Assembly (NCBI GenBank): GCA_035763085.1
Contig: DASUBV010000088.1
Coordinates: forward strand, 1-31,351
DNA from: DASUBV01 sp035763085
GTDB lineage: Bacteria > Actinomycetota > Actinomycetes > Streptosporangiales > Streptosporangiaceae
Length of the DNA stretch: 31,351 nucleotides
Reading direction: 5' to 3'
Positions 1-6,881 of the stretch are shown here, piece after piece. Both the position numbers and the translations under genes were made by a program. Under the pieces are notes generated by a model, which ran no database searches, was not told the DNA's origin, and was given only the letters and a program-made list of their open reading frames with translations. Numbering within the stretch: the first letter of the stretch is position 1; each line of letters opens with the position of its first letter.

Positions 1-12
1 AATATCATCGAT

Positions 13-60
13 CATACTGGAATGGAGGGAGCGGCGTTTCCTCACCCGCCTGAAGGCGGG
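13..60 (+). promoter_or_regulatory. codA leader: -10-like element and hairpin
   Basis: A -10-like CATACT lies at 13-18, and a perfect 6-bp hairpin (CCCGCC, loop TGAA, GGCGGG) lies at 45-60, 21 nt before the chosen codA start. A purine-rich GGAGGGAG sits at 24-31, too far from the start at 82 to act directly as its ribosome binding site. Window edge prevents seeing the -35. The hairpin could influence translation of codA, but this is inference. Confidence 0.3.
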
Positions 61-81
61 CGTATCCACGCCGCGAATCGG

Positions 82-1347
82 ATGACCAACTTGATCCTGC
101 GTAACGCCCGTATCGCTGGTCAGGACGCCCTCGCCGACATCGGCGTCTCCGGCGACCGGATCGTACCCGCCGCCGATGCCCCGGCCGGCGCCGAGGTGCT
201 CGACCTCGCCGGGCGGCTGGTCACGCCCCCGCTGGTCGAGCCGCACATCCACCTCGACGCGGTGCTGACCGTCGGCCAGCCGCGGCCCAACGTGTCCGGG
301 TCGCTGTTCGAGGGAATCGCGATCTGGGCCGACCGGGTCGCCGAGTTGACCTACGAGGACGTGCAGTCCCGGGTGCGGCAGATCCTGCGCTGGCAGCTGG
401 CCTGCGGTGTCCAGCACGTGCGCAGCCACGTGGACGTCTGCGATCCGCAGCTCACCGCGCTGCGTGCCCTGGCGGACCTGCGCGAGGAAGCGCGCGGCCT
501 GATCGACCTGCAGCTGGTCGCCTTCCCGCAGCAGGGCATCCTGGGCTTCGACGGCGGCAAGGAGCTGATGCGCCGGGCGGTCGAGCTCGGCGCGGACGTG
601 GTCGGCGGGATCCCGCACTACGAGCTGACCCGCGAGGACGGCGTCGAGTCGGTCAGGTTCGCGATGGCGCTGGCTGACGAGCACGGCCTGGCCGTGGACA
701 TCCACTGCGACGAGACCGACGATGAGCACTCGCGCTTCGTCGAGGTGATGGCCGCCGAGACCATCCGGCGCGGCATGTCCGGCCGGGTCACCGCCAGCCA
801 CACCACGGCGATGCACTCCTACAACAACGCCTACGCTTACCGGCTGATCAATAACATCGCCCGGGCCGGGCTGCACATGGTGACCAACCCGCTGGACAAC
901 TCGGTGCTGCAGGGCCGGTTCGAAACCGGCCCGGTGCGCCGCGGCCACACCCGGGTCAAGCAGCTCCAGGAGGCCGGCGTCAACGTCTGCATCGGCCACG
1001 ACTCGGTGATGGACCCGTGGTACCCGCTGGGCTACGGCGACCCGCTGCAGGCCGCGTTCGTGCTGGCGCACTACGGGCAGATGTCGGGCGATGCCGAGCT
1101 GCGGCGGCTCATCGAGATGATCACGCTCAGCCCGGCCCGGGCCCTGGGCGTGCCGGACTACGGACTGCGGCCGGGCGGGCCGGCCGACCTGGTCGTGTTT
1201 GACGCCCCGACAGAGGCCGACGCGCTGCGGCTGGTGGCACCGCGGACCCTGGTACTGCGCGGCGGGCAGGTGGTGGCCCGGTCGGTGCCGGCTCAGCACA
1301 CGGTGGTCTGGCACGGCACCGAGGAGCCCGTTACCTTCCTGCGCTGA
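82..1347 (+). CDS. codA: Cytosine deaminase (amidohydrolase superfamily)
   Basis: Hydrolyses cytosine to uracil and ammonia in the cytoplasm (pyrimidine salvage). From the ATG at 82 the product is 421 aa, close to the 427 aa of E. coli CodA. The metal-binding HIHLD is at residues 55-59, FPQQG (substrate-binding Gln) near 148-152, HCDE at 208-211, a further metal His at about 240, and GHDSVMDPWYP with the catalytic Asp at about 307; all correspond to CodA active-site positions. I chose the start at 82 because MTNLILRNARI is where the family begins. An upstream in-frame ATG at 22 would add 20 unfamiliar residues. It converges on an NCS1 permease, the usual partner, although in E. coli the two form one operon codBA. 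A deaminase acting on a related base such as isoguanine or creatinine cannot be excluded. Confidence 0.9.
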   Translation: MTNLILRNARIAGQDALADIGVSGDRIVPAADAPAGAEVLDLAGRLVTPPLVEPHIHLDAVLTVGQPRPNVSGSLFEGIAIWADRVAELTYEDVQSRVRQILRWQLACGVQHVRSHVDVCDPQLTALRALADLREEARGLIDLQLVAFPQQGILGFDGGKELMRRAVELGADVVGGIPHYELTREDGVESVRFAMALADEHGLAVDIHCDETDDEHSRFVEVMAAETIRRGMSGRVTASHTTAMHSYNNAYAYRLINNIARAGLHMVTNPLDNSVLQGRFETGPVRRGHTRVKQLQEAGVNVCIGHDSVMDPWYPLGYGDPLQAAFVLAHYGQMSGDAELRRLIEMITLSPARALGVPDYGLRPGGPADLVVFDAPTEADALRLVAPRTLVLRGGQVVARSVPAQHTVVWHGTEEPVTFLR

Positions 1348-1361
1348 GGCTGGCCGTAGCT

Positions 1362-1397
1362 CGAAGGATCCGGGTCACCAGCGTCCCGGATCCTTCG
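1362..1397. terminator. Bidirectional terminator between codA and the permease
   Basis: Perfect 13-bp inverted repeat CGAAGGATCCGGG (1362-1374) and CCCGGATCCTTCG (1385-1397) with a 10-nt loop. It lies 14 nt after the codA stop and 19 nt after the convergent permease stop. No long T-tract, as is common in actinobacteria. It can serve both genes. Confidence 0.8.
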
Positions 1398-1416
1398 GGC
1401 TTGGCGTCTGGCCGCG

Positions 1417-2874
1417 TTAGTCAGCGGGAACGGCGGCGGATTCCTGGCCGGGAATGACCAGGGTCTCCTCACGGCTGCTGTCGCGCTGCAGCCGGAAGAA
1501 CACCGCGTACAGCCCGGCGGCCAGCAGGAAGCCGATCTCGAAGGCCACGTCACCGATGGCCGGGACGTGCTTGGCCACCACGCCGATGTAGTCGGTCTGG
1601 TTGGCGAAGAAGATGATCGAGACCGCCATCGCGATGGCCATCGCGGCAAAGCCGCCCCACGGATTGTGCTTGCGGTCGAACAGGAACCCGTCCACCCGCT
1701 TGCCCCGGCGCAGGAACTGGTCGGCGAAGAACACGCCCAGCCAGGGCCCGATCCAGTAGGCGATGACCAGCAGGAAGTTGTTGTACTTCTCGCCCGCGTC
1801 GTGCAGCCCGGACAGCGCCAGGAAGAACCCGACGACCCCGAACACGATGGCCACGATGGCCCGGCGCAGGGTCAGCGGCAGCTTGACGCCCAGGGCCAGG
1901 AACGACATCGAGCCGGAGTACACGTTCAGGGCGTTCGCGCACACGGCGCCGAGCGCGATGCACAGCAGCGTGACGTCGGCCAGGGCGGTCGGCAGGTGGC
2001 TGGTGAACCCGGCGGTCGGGTTGTCGGCGTACTTGCCGATGCTGGTGATCGTGGCGGCGGCCGCGCCGACCACCTCCAGTGCCACGCAGGACAGGAACAC
2101 CCCGAGCCCGGCCCACACCCCGGTGGCCTTGCGGCTGGTGTCCGGCTTGAGGTAGCGGGTGTAGTCGCTGGCATAGGGGTTCCAGCCCGCCGCGTAGCCG
2201 AAGGCCGCGCCGAAGGTGATCAGGAAGCCGCCGGGGACGCCCGTGGCGTGGGCACCGGGGTGCGACTTGGAGAAGATCACCACCGAGGCGATGGCGAAGA
2301 CCACCACCAGCAGCGGGAAGGAGAACCTCTCGAAGGTGTGCACCAGGTTGTGCCCGAAGAACGCCACGGCCAGCTGCAGCAGCACGATGATCAGCAGGCA
2401 GACCTTGGAGTTCCAGCCCAGCAGCGCGCTCAGCGCGAAGGCGCCGCTGACGCTGTTGACCGCGAACCAGCCGATGCCAGCCACCAGCGAGTTGATGCCG
2501 GCCGGCAAGATATTGCCCAGGAAGCCGAAGCCGATCCGGGACAGCACCATCTGCGGCACCCCGAACAGCGGCCCGCGGGCGGCCAGGAAGCCCATCGACA
2601 GCGAGCCGAGCGCGCTGCCCAGCACAATGGCCAGCGTGGCCATCCAGAACGACTGGCCGAAGAACCAGACGCCGATGATGCCGACAAAGACGGTCGCGAA
2701 CTCCATGTTCGGCGACACCCAGGTCCAGAACTGCTGCAGTGGCCGGCCGTGCCGCTCGGCCAGCGGGATGAACTCGGCGCCGCCGGGCTCTACCGCGGCA
2801 ACCTTCTCGCCGTAGGTCCCCTCGCGGACCTCGGCCTCAATGAGCTCCGTCGCCCCAGGACTAGATTCGGTCAC
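1417..2874 (-). CDS. codB: NCS1-family cytosine/purine permease
   Basis: Integral membrane importer of cytosine or related nucleobases, feeding the adjacent cytosine deaminase. Product is about 485 aa with roughly twelve hydrophobic segments; NCS1-like landmarks are the N-terminal FWTWVSPNMEFATVFVG stretch, GPLFGVPQM followed by the LSRIGFGFLGNILPA segment, and the WNPYASDYTRYL motif in the middle. I chose the GTG at 2874 (MTESSPGATELIE) because a purine-rich GAGGGG sits about 10 nt upstream. An ATG at 2913 would add 13 residues but has no Shine-Dalgarno sequence. It ends head-on with codA at a shared terminator. Cytosine as substrate is inferred from the neighbour; allantoin, hydantoin or thiamine precursors are also NCS1 substrates. 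Confidence 0.83.
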   Translation of the reverse strand: MTESSPGATELIEAEVREGTYGEKVAAVEPGGAEFIPLAERHGRPLQQFWTWVSPNMEFATVFVGIIGVWFFGQSFWMATLAIVLGSALGSLSMGFLAARGPLFGVPQMVLSRIGFGFLGNILPAGINSLVAGIGWFAVNSVSGAFALSALLGWNSKVCLLIIVLLQLAVAFFGHNLVHTFERFSFPLLVVVFAIASVVIFSKSHPGAHATGVPGGFLITFGAAFGYAAGWNPYASDYTRYLKPDTSRKATGVWAGLGVFLSCVALEVVGAAAATITSIGKYADNPTAGFTSHLPTALADVTLLCIALGAVCANALNVYSGSMSFLALGVKLPLTLRRAIVAIVFGVVGFFLALSGLHDAGEKYNNFLLVIAYWIGPWLGVFFADQFLRRGKRVDGFLFDRKHNPWGGFAAMAIAMAVSIIFFANQTDYIGVVAKHVPAIGDVAFEIGFLLAAGLYAVFFRLQRDSSREETLVIPGQESAAVPAD

Positions 2875-3241
2875 TTCCGGTCCACCCCTCGCATAGGTGA
2901 AAATTCGCTGCATGTTTACCGCGCGGGGCGGTGGTGCGTCTAGGTGCCGCAGGGCATCTTTCTTCCTGATCCTCGCCCCGGTTCCCAGACACCTGCGGGC
3001 CGGGCAATTATTCCGGTCGCACGCTGATGGTGACACAGGTCATGACCAGCACCAACGAGCCAAACCATCATTAACACGGACGTTACAAGCGCGGCCCGGG
3101 ACGCCGGGCAAACGGCCAGGCCGGGACGTCGCCGGCGATCGCGCCCATGACCGGGCGGCGGTGCAGGTCCGGCAGGGCAGCGGCCAGGCCGGGGCGCCGC
3201 CGGCGATCGCGCCCTTGACCGGGCCGGATGACGCGGGCCGC
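2875..3241. other. Intergenic region upstream of the permease
   Basis: About 370 bp without a supported gene. It holds the permease leader, a 10-bp perfect palindrome GGTCATGACC at 3038-3047 that could be a regulator site for the permease promoter, and the two-copy direct repeat listed separately. A less GC-rich patch at about 3055-3090 is a plausible promoter location, but no convincing -35/-10 pair is visible. Confidence 0.4.
3113..3224. repeat. 44-bp direct repeat, two copies
   Basis: Copies at 3113-3156 and 3181-3224 match at 41 of 44 positions, offset 68 bp. The core GCCGGCGATCGCGCCC is conserved and contains the palindrome GCGATCGC. The second copy ends 18 bp downstream of the AbiEii toxin stop. 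Function unknown. Confidence 0.7.
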
Positions 3242-4129
3242 TCAGGGCAGCCACCGCGCGGGCCCCGGATGCCAGGTGCCGCGGGCGGTGCCGGCCAGCA
3301 CCGGGTCGAGGAACGGGCCGGCGACGGCCAGCGCCTCATCCAGGGTGGCCGCGCCGGGCAGCAGCGAGCGCCGGGCCTCGGCGGCATAACCCGGCTCCCA
3401 GCGGCCCCGGTCGGGGATGACGAGCCGGCCGGGCAGCCGCAGGCCGCGCCGTCGCGCCTCCGACTGCAGGGCACTGATCTGCGGACCGGCCGCCACCGAC
3501 GCGGCCGCGGCGATGGCAACCAGGTCGATCAGGTCCTTGAACCGGGTCGACGGCGCGCCGTGCGGGCCGTGCCGCTCCAGCATCGCGCAGACCTTGTCGG
3601 CGACGTGATCGACCAGCGGGTAGGCCTTGTAGCCGTGCTGGCGGACCTGGGGCATGATCACCCGGGCCAGCGGCGGGACGTCCTCGGGCTGACCGGTCAT
3701 CCGCACCCCGGCCCCGACCAGGTCAACGTGGAACCCGGCCCACACTGCCGCCCCGATGTAGGCGGTCGCGGGCAGCCGGGTGCCGCTGATCAGCGGCCGG
3801 GCCGGGCGGATCTCGAAGCGGAACCAGTCGCCGATGTCGCGGGCGGCCGCGGCGCGCAGCCGTGCCTCGGCCTCCTCGCTCGCGGCCTGGTGGTAGACGT
3901 CGATGTCGATGGTGGCCCGGACGCCGATGTCGCGGGCCAGCAGGGCGGCGGCGCCCTTGACGACCCAGCCGTCGTCGGCCAGGTACAGCCGCTCCAGGAG
4001 CCGGTCGTAGGCCATCTGGCGCTGCAGGTGCTGCAGCGGCCAGCGGCCGGTGGCAGCCAGGCCCTGCAGCCGGTCGGTGAGCGCCCGGCGGAAAGCCGCC
4101 GGGCTGGCGTACCCGCGCGGGCCGGTCAT
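3242..4129 (-). CDS. abiEii: AbiEii-family nucleotidyltransferase toxin (type IV TA)
   Basis: Toxin half of an AbiE-type abortive infection pair; family members are DUF1814 nucleotidyltransferases, some shown to add nucleotides to tRNA 3' ends and stop growth. The 295-aa product has the hallmark VVKGAAALLAR followed by RATIDIDVY (residues 56-79, with the catalytic-type DID at 75-77) and a later block YPLVDHVADKVCAML plus RFKDLIDL (170-203, with K179, D199 and D202), which is the family's third and fourth motif region. Its ATG overlaps the stop of the upstream antitoxin by 4 bp (ATGA at 4129-4126), implying translational coupling. The first motif has GAAA where GG(S/T)A is commoner. Toxicity itself is inferred from family. 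Confidence 0.85.
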   Translation of the reverse strand: MTGPRGYASPAAFRRALTDRLQGLAATGRWPLQHLQRQMAYDRLLERLYLADDGWVVKGAAALLARDIGVRATIDIDVYHQAASEEAEARLRAAAARDIGDWFRFEIRPARPLISGTRLPATAYIGAAVWAGFHVDLVGAGVRMTGQPEDVPPLARVIMPQVRQHGYKAYPLVDHVADKVCAMLERHGPHGAPSTRFKDLIDLVAIAAAASVAAGPQISALQSEARRRGLRLPGRLVIPDRGRWEPGYAAEARRSLLPGAATLDEALAVAGPFLDPVLAGTARGTWHPGPARWLP

Positions 4130-4923
4130 CCGGGCCCGCCGTCCCCGGCCGCTGGCGGCCGCGATTCCCGGTCATCCGTAACGGACCCGGGGCCCGCCTC
4201 GCCTGCCGGGCCCGCGTAGGCCGGAGCGGCGGCCGCGGCGGTGACCGCACCCGCGGCCGCCTCGGCCAGCCAGCCGGCGACGGCCGGGTCGCCCGCGGTG
4301 TCCAGCAGCCAGCGCAGCAGGGCCAGGCCGTCATCCCGCCGAAACCCGGACCGGGCGGCGAGCGGAGCGAGGGCCCCGGCGACCGCCGCCGGGTGCTCGC
4401 AGCCGGACCGCAGCGCGTCGGCGATCACGGCCGCCACGGCCTCGGGGTCCTCCCGGTCGTGCACCAGGTCGGCGGCGGTCCGGGCGGGCCGGGTCACGGG
4501 CAGGCCGCGCAGCCAGGCCCACTCGCTGTCCCCCACCGGCCGCCGGTGCAGCCGGACATCGGCCCGGCGGGACTGCCGCCGGCCGGGCAGCGTGAAGTCG
4601 TGCTGGTCGGCGGGCAGGTGGCCCAGGCCGTACAGGGCGGCGGCGGAGCGGTGCGAGACGACGCCCCCGGCGCGCGTCCGCTCCCAGGCCGGCACCCCCG
4701 GAGCCAGCTGCAGCCAGGCCGCCCGCAGCTCGGCCTGGTCCGGAAGCGGCGCCCCGGCCAGGTGGTAGACACCGTGCGCGACGCGCTCCAGGACGCCAGT
4801 CCCGGCCATCCGCTGCAGGGTCGCGCGGGAGACGCCGGCCAGCTCGGCCTGGCGGCGGGTCAGCAGCCCCCACTGGTCCTCGGCCACCGAGGCCAGGCGG
4901 CCCAGCGTTGCGTAGCGTGCCAC
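4126..4923 (-). CDS. abiEi: AbiEi-family antitoxin / autorepressor (type IV TA)
   Basis: Antitoxin and likely autorepressor of the AbiE pair. The N-terminal winged-helix block reads QWGLLTRRQAELAGVSR then LERVAHGVYHLAG, the AbiEi_4 pattern in which the recognition helix precedes a wing ending in (V/T)YxL. The middle contains SHRSAAALYGLGHLP, also characteristic, and the C-terminal 50 residues are Ala/Gly/Pro-rich and probably disordered. I chose GTG at 4923 (265 aa) because a TATTAT -10 element lies exactly 6 nt upstream, which suggests a leaderless transcript. A TTG at 4941 (271 aa) and a GTG at 4887 are alternatives. Family antitoxins neutralise the toxin without direct binding in the classical AbiE model and repress their own promoter through inverted repeats. 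Confidence 0.85.
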   Translation of the reverse strand: MARYATLGRLASVAEDQWGLLTRRQAELAGVSRATLQRMAGTGVLERVAHGVYHLAGAPLPDQAELRAAWLQLAPGVPAWERTRAGGVVSHRSAAALYGLGHLPADQHDFTLPGRRQSRRADVRLHRRPVGDSEWAWLRGLPVTRPARTAADLVHDREDPEAVAAVIADALRSGCEHPAAVAGALAPLAARSGFRRDDGLALLRWLLDTAGDPAVAGWLAEAAAGAVTAAAAAPAYAGPAGEAGPGSVTDDRESRPPAAGDGGPG

Positions 4924-4929
4924 TGCTGC

Positions 4930-4935
4930 ATAATA
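4930..4935 (-). promoter_or_regulatory. abiEi -10 element (leaderless promoter)
   Basis: On the minus strand TATTAT (5 of 6 to TATAAT) at 4935-4930 is followed by 6 nt and the GTG at 4923, so transcription would start at or next to the start codon. No good TTGACA-like -35 is seen (CTGCGA at 18-bp spacing is the best). Confidence 0.5.
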
Positions 4936-4987
4936 GCTCAACTCGGATGCAGATCGCAGTATTGATGACAGGTACTCACTGCGAAGA

Positions 4988-5003
4988 GACTCATCTCTGA
5001 GTC
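4988..5003. promoter_or_regulatory. Candidate AbiEi operator (inverted repeat)
   Basis: Perfect inverted repeat GACTCA-TCTC-TGAGTC in a locally AT-richer patch, about 65-80 bp upstream of the antitoxin start. AbiEi proteins of known TA loci bind inverted repeats upstream of their operon, so this is a candidate autoregulatory site. A second arm-like ACTCACTGC lies just 10 bp towards the gene. Confidence 0.4.
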
Positions 5004-5018
5004 ACTCTGCAGCCCTGT

Positions 5019-5092
5019 GCCGGGGCTGAACCCCGGCCAGGGATGCCCGCGGGATGCGGGCTATTCTCCGCTTCATTGACTATCGTCATAAT
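5019..5092 (+). promoter_or_regulatory. Two hairpins and candidate promoter upstream of the CoA ligase
   Basis: Two perfect short hairpins, GCCGGGG-CTGAA-CCCCGGC (5019-5037) and GCCCGC-GGGAT-GCGGGC (5045-5061), precede a TTGACT at 5076-5081 and a CATAAT at 5087-5092. A small inverted repeat TGAC-TATC-GTCA overlaps the latter. Promoter elements are plausible individually but not in a textbook arrangement; the divergent AbiE promoter shares this gap. Confidence 0.3.
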
Positions 5093-5171
5093 GGCGGCAT
5101 ACTTGAGTCGCCCTGACGGCGCGGTCCGGCCCAGGGGCGGCGGCACAGGAGCCGCAGAGGGAGGTCCGGAC

Positions 5172-6782
5172 ATGCAGTTGTCGCCATCCGCTCACGTGGA
5201 CTCCTTCTCCCGCGACAACCTGCCGCCACCCGGCCAGTGGCCCGAGCTGGACTTCACGCTGCCGGGGCTGCGCTACCCGGCCAGGCTCAACTGCGCCGAC
5301 GAGCTGCTCGACGCCACCATTGCCGCCCGCGGCCCGGACCGGCCGTGCCTGCTGTCGGAGGGCGAGACCTGGAGCTACGGCGACCTCGCCCGCCGGGTCA
5401 ATCAGGTGGCCCGGGTACTGAGCGAGGACCTGGGGCTGGTGCCCGGCAACCGGGTCCTGCTGCGCGGGCCCAACAACCCGTGGCTGGTGGCCTGCTGGCT
5501 GGGCGTGCTGAAGGCCGGCGGCGTCGCGGTCACTACCATGTCGCTGCTGCGGGCCGGCGAGCTGCGCACGATCGGCGAGATCGCCCGGCCGGTCCTGGCC
5601 CTGTGCGATCACCGCAGCACCGGCGAGCTGGCCGCCGCCGCGATACCGGGCCTGCGGATCGTCCCGTTCGGCGGGACCAGCGCCGAGGACCTCACCGCGC
5701 TAGCAGCCCGCCATCCGGCCGGGTTCAGCTCCGTCCAGACCGCCGCCGACGATGTCGCGATGATCGCCTTCACCTCGGGGACTACCGGACGGCCGAAGGC
5801 GACCATGCACTTCCACCGCGACATCCTGGCGGTGGCCGACACCTTCTCCGCGCACGTGCTGCGGCCCCGGCCCGGCGACCTGTTCACCGGCACTCCCCCG
5901 CTGGCGTTCACCTTCGGGCTGGGCGGCCTGGTCATCTTCCCGCTGCGCGCGGGCGCCGCCACGCTGCTGCTGGAGAAGGCCACCCCGGCCGAGCTCGCGG
6001 ACCACATCGCCGAGCGCGGGGTAACGGTCTGCTTCACCGCGCCCACGGCCTACCGGGCGATGATCGCCGCCGGCAAGGCGGAGCAGCTGCGCGGGCTGCG
6101 GCGGCCCGTGTCCGCGGGCGAGCACCTGTCCGCGGCCACCTGGCAGGCCTTCTATGACGCGACCGGGGTGGCGATCATCGACGGGATCGGCAGCACCGAG
6201 CTGCTGCACATCTTCATCTCCGCGGCGGACGAGGACATCAGGCCGGGCTCGACGGGCCGCGCCGTGCCCGGCTACCAGGCCGCGATCCTGGACGACGACG
6301 GAAAGCTGGTGCCCGACGGCGAGCCGGGGCGGCTGGCGGTGAAGGGCCCGACCGGCTGCCGGTACCTGGCCGATGACCGGCAGCGCCGGTATGTCAGCGA
6401 TGGCTGGAACCTGACCGGCGACACCTACATCCGCGACGGCGACGGCTACTTCTGGTATCAGGCCCGCTCCGACGACATCATCATCTCCTCCGGCTACAAC
6501 ATCGCCGGCCCGGAGGTCGAGGAGGCGCTGCTCAGTCACCCGGACGTGGCCGAGTGCGGGGTCGTGGGCGTGCCGGACGAGGCCCGCGGGCACATCGTCA
6601 AGGCGTTCGTGGTGCTCGCCGCCGGGGCGGCCGGCGACGCGGCGGCGGCCGGCCGGCTGCAGGACTACGTGAAACAGCAGATCGCCCCGTACAAGTACCC
6701 GCGGGCCATCGAGTTCGTCGACACGCTGCCCCGGACGAACACCGGCAAGCTGCAGCGCTTCCGGCTGCGCGACCAGGGCTGA
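5172..6782 (+). CDS. 2-aminobenzoate/benzoate-CoA ligase family (AMP-forming)
   Basis: Acyl-adenylate-forming enzyme that activates an aromatic acid (probably anthranilate or benzoate) to its CoA thioester using ATP. The 536-aa product carries the P-loop TSGTTGRPK (residues 201-209), GIGSTE (338-343), TGD (415-417), SGYNIAG near 440 and the catalytic lysine in NTGK (K526), all intact. The N-terminus (DNLPPPGQWPEL, then LRYPARLNCADELLD) resembles 2-aminobenzoate-CoA ligases, which is why I favour anthranilate. The start at 5172 has an excellent ribosome binding site GGAGG 7 nt upstream. In-frame codons further upstream back to 5043 look non-coding. No ring-cleavage or monooxygenase partner is nearby, so the pathway is undetermined. 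Confidence 0.8.
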   Translation: MQLSPSAHVDSFSRDNLPPPGQWPELDFTLPGLRYPARLNCADELLDATIAARGPDRPCLLSEGETWSYGDLARRVNQVARVLSEDLGLVPGNRVLLRGPNNPWLVACWLGVLKAGGVAVTTMSLLRAGELRTIGEIARPVLALCDHRSTGELAAAAIPGLRIVPFGGTSAEDLTALAARHPAGFSSVQTAADDVAMIAFTSGTTGRPKATMHFHRDILAVADTFSAHVLRPRPGDLFTGTPPLAFTFGLGGLVIFPLRAGAATLLLEKATPAELADHIAERGVTVCFTAPTAYRAMIAAGKAEQLRGLRRPVSAGEHLSAATWQAFYDATGVAIIDGIGSTELLHIFISAADEDIRPGSTGRAVPGYQAAILDDDGKLVPDGEPGRLAVKGPTGCRYLADDRQRRYVSDGWNLTGDTYIRDGDGYFWYQARSDDIIISSGYNIAGPEVEEALLSHPDVAECGVVGVPDEARGHIVKAFVVLAAGAAGDAAAAGRLQDYVKQQIAPYKYPRAIEFVDTLPRTNTGKLQRFRLRDQG

Positions 6783-6830
6783 GCCCGGCCGCCGCCGGGA
6801 CAGCGGCCGGCCTGCTCCCGTCAGGCTGCT

Positions 6831-6877
6831 GGTGTCCCGGCCGGCCCGTCCGGCCCGTCCGGGCCGGCCGGGACACC
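6831..6877. terminator. Strong bidirectional terminator (17-bp stem)
   Basis: Perfect inverted repeat GGTGTCCCGGCCGGCCC (6831-6847) and its complement (6861-6877) around a 13-nt loop. It lies 4 nt beyond the katG stop and 48 nt beyond the CoA-ligase stop, so it separates the two convergent genes. Confidence 0.85.
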
Positions 6878-6881
6878 GGGA

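Noticed and set aside
1567..2943. Open frame antisense to the permease, rich in Gln/Asp/His/Arg
   Set aside because: Composition is that of the complement of a membrane-protein gene; no start signal or domain.
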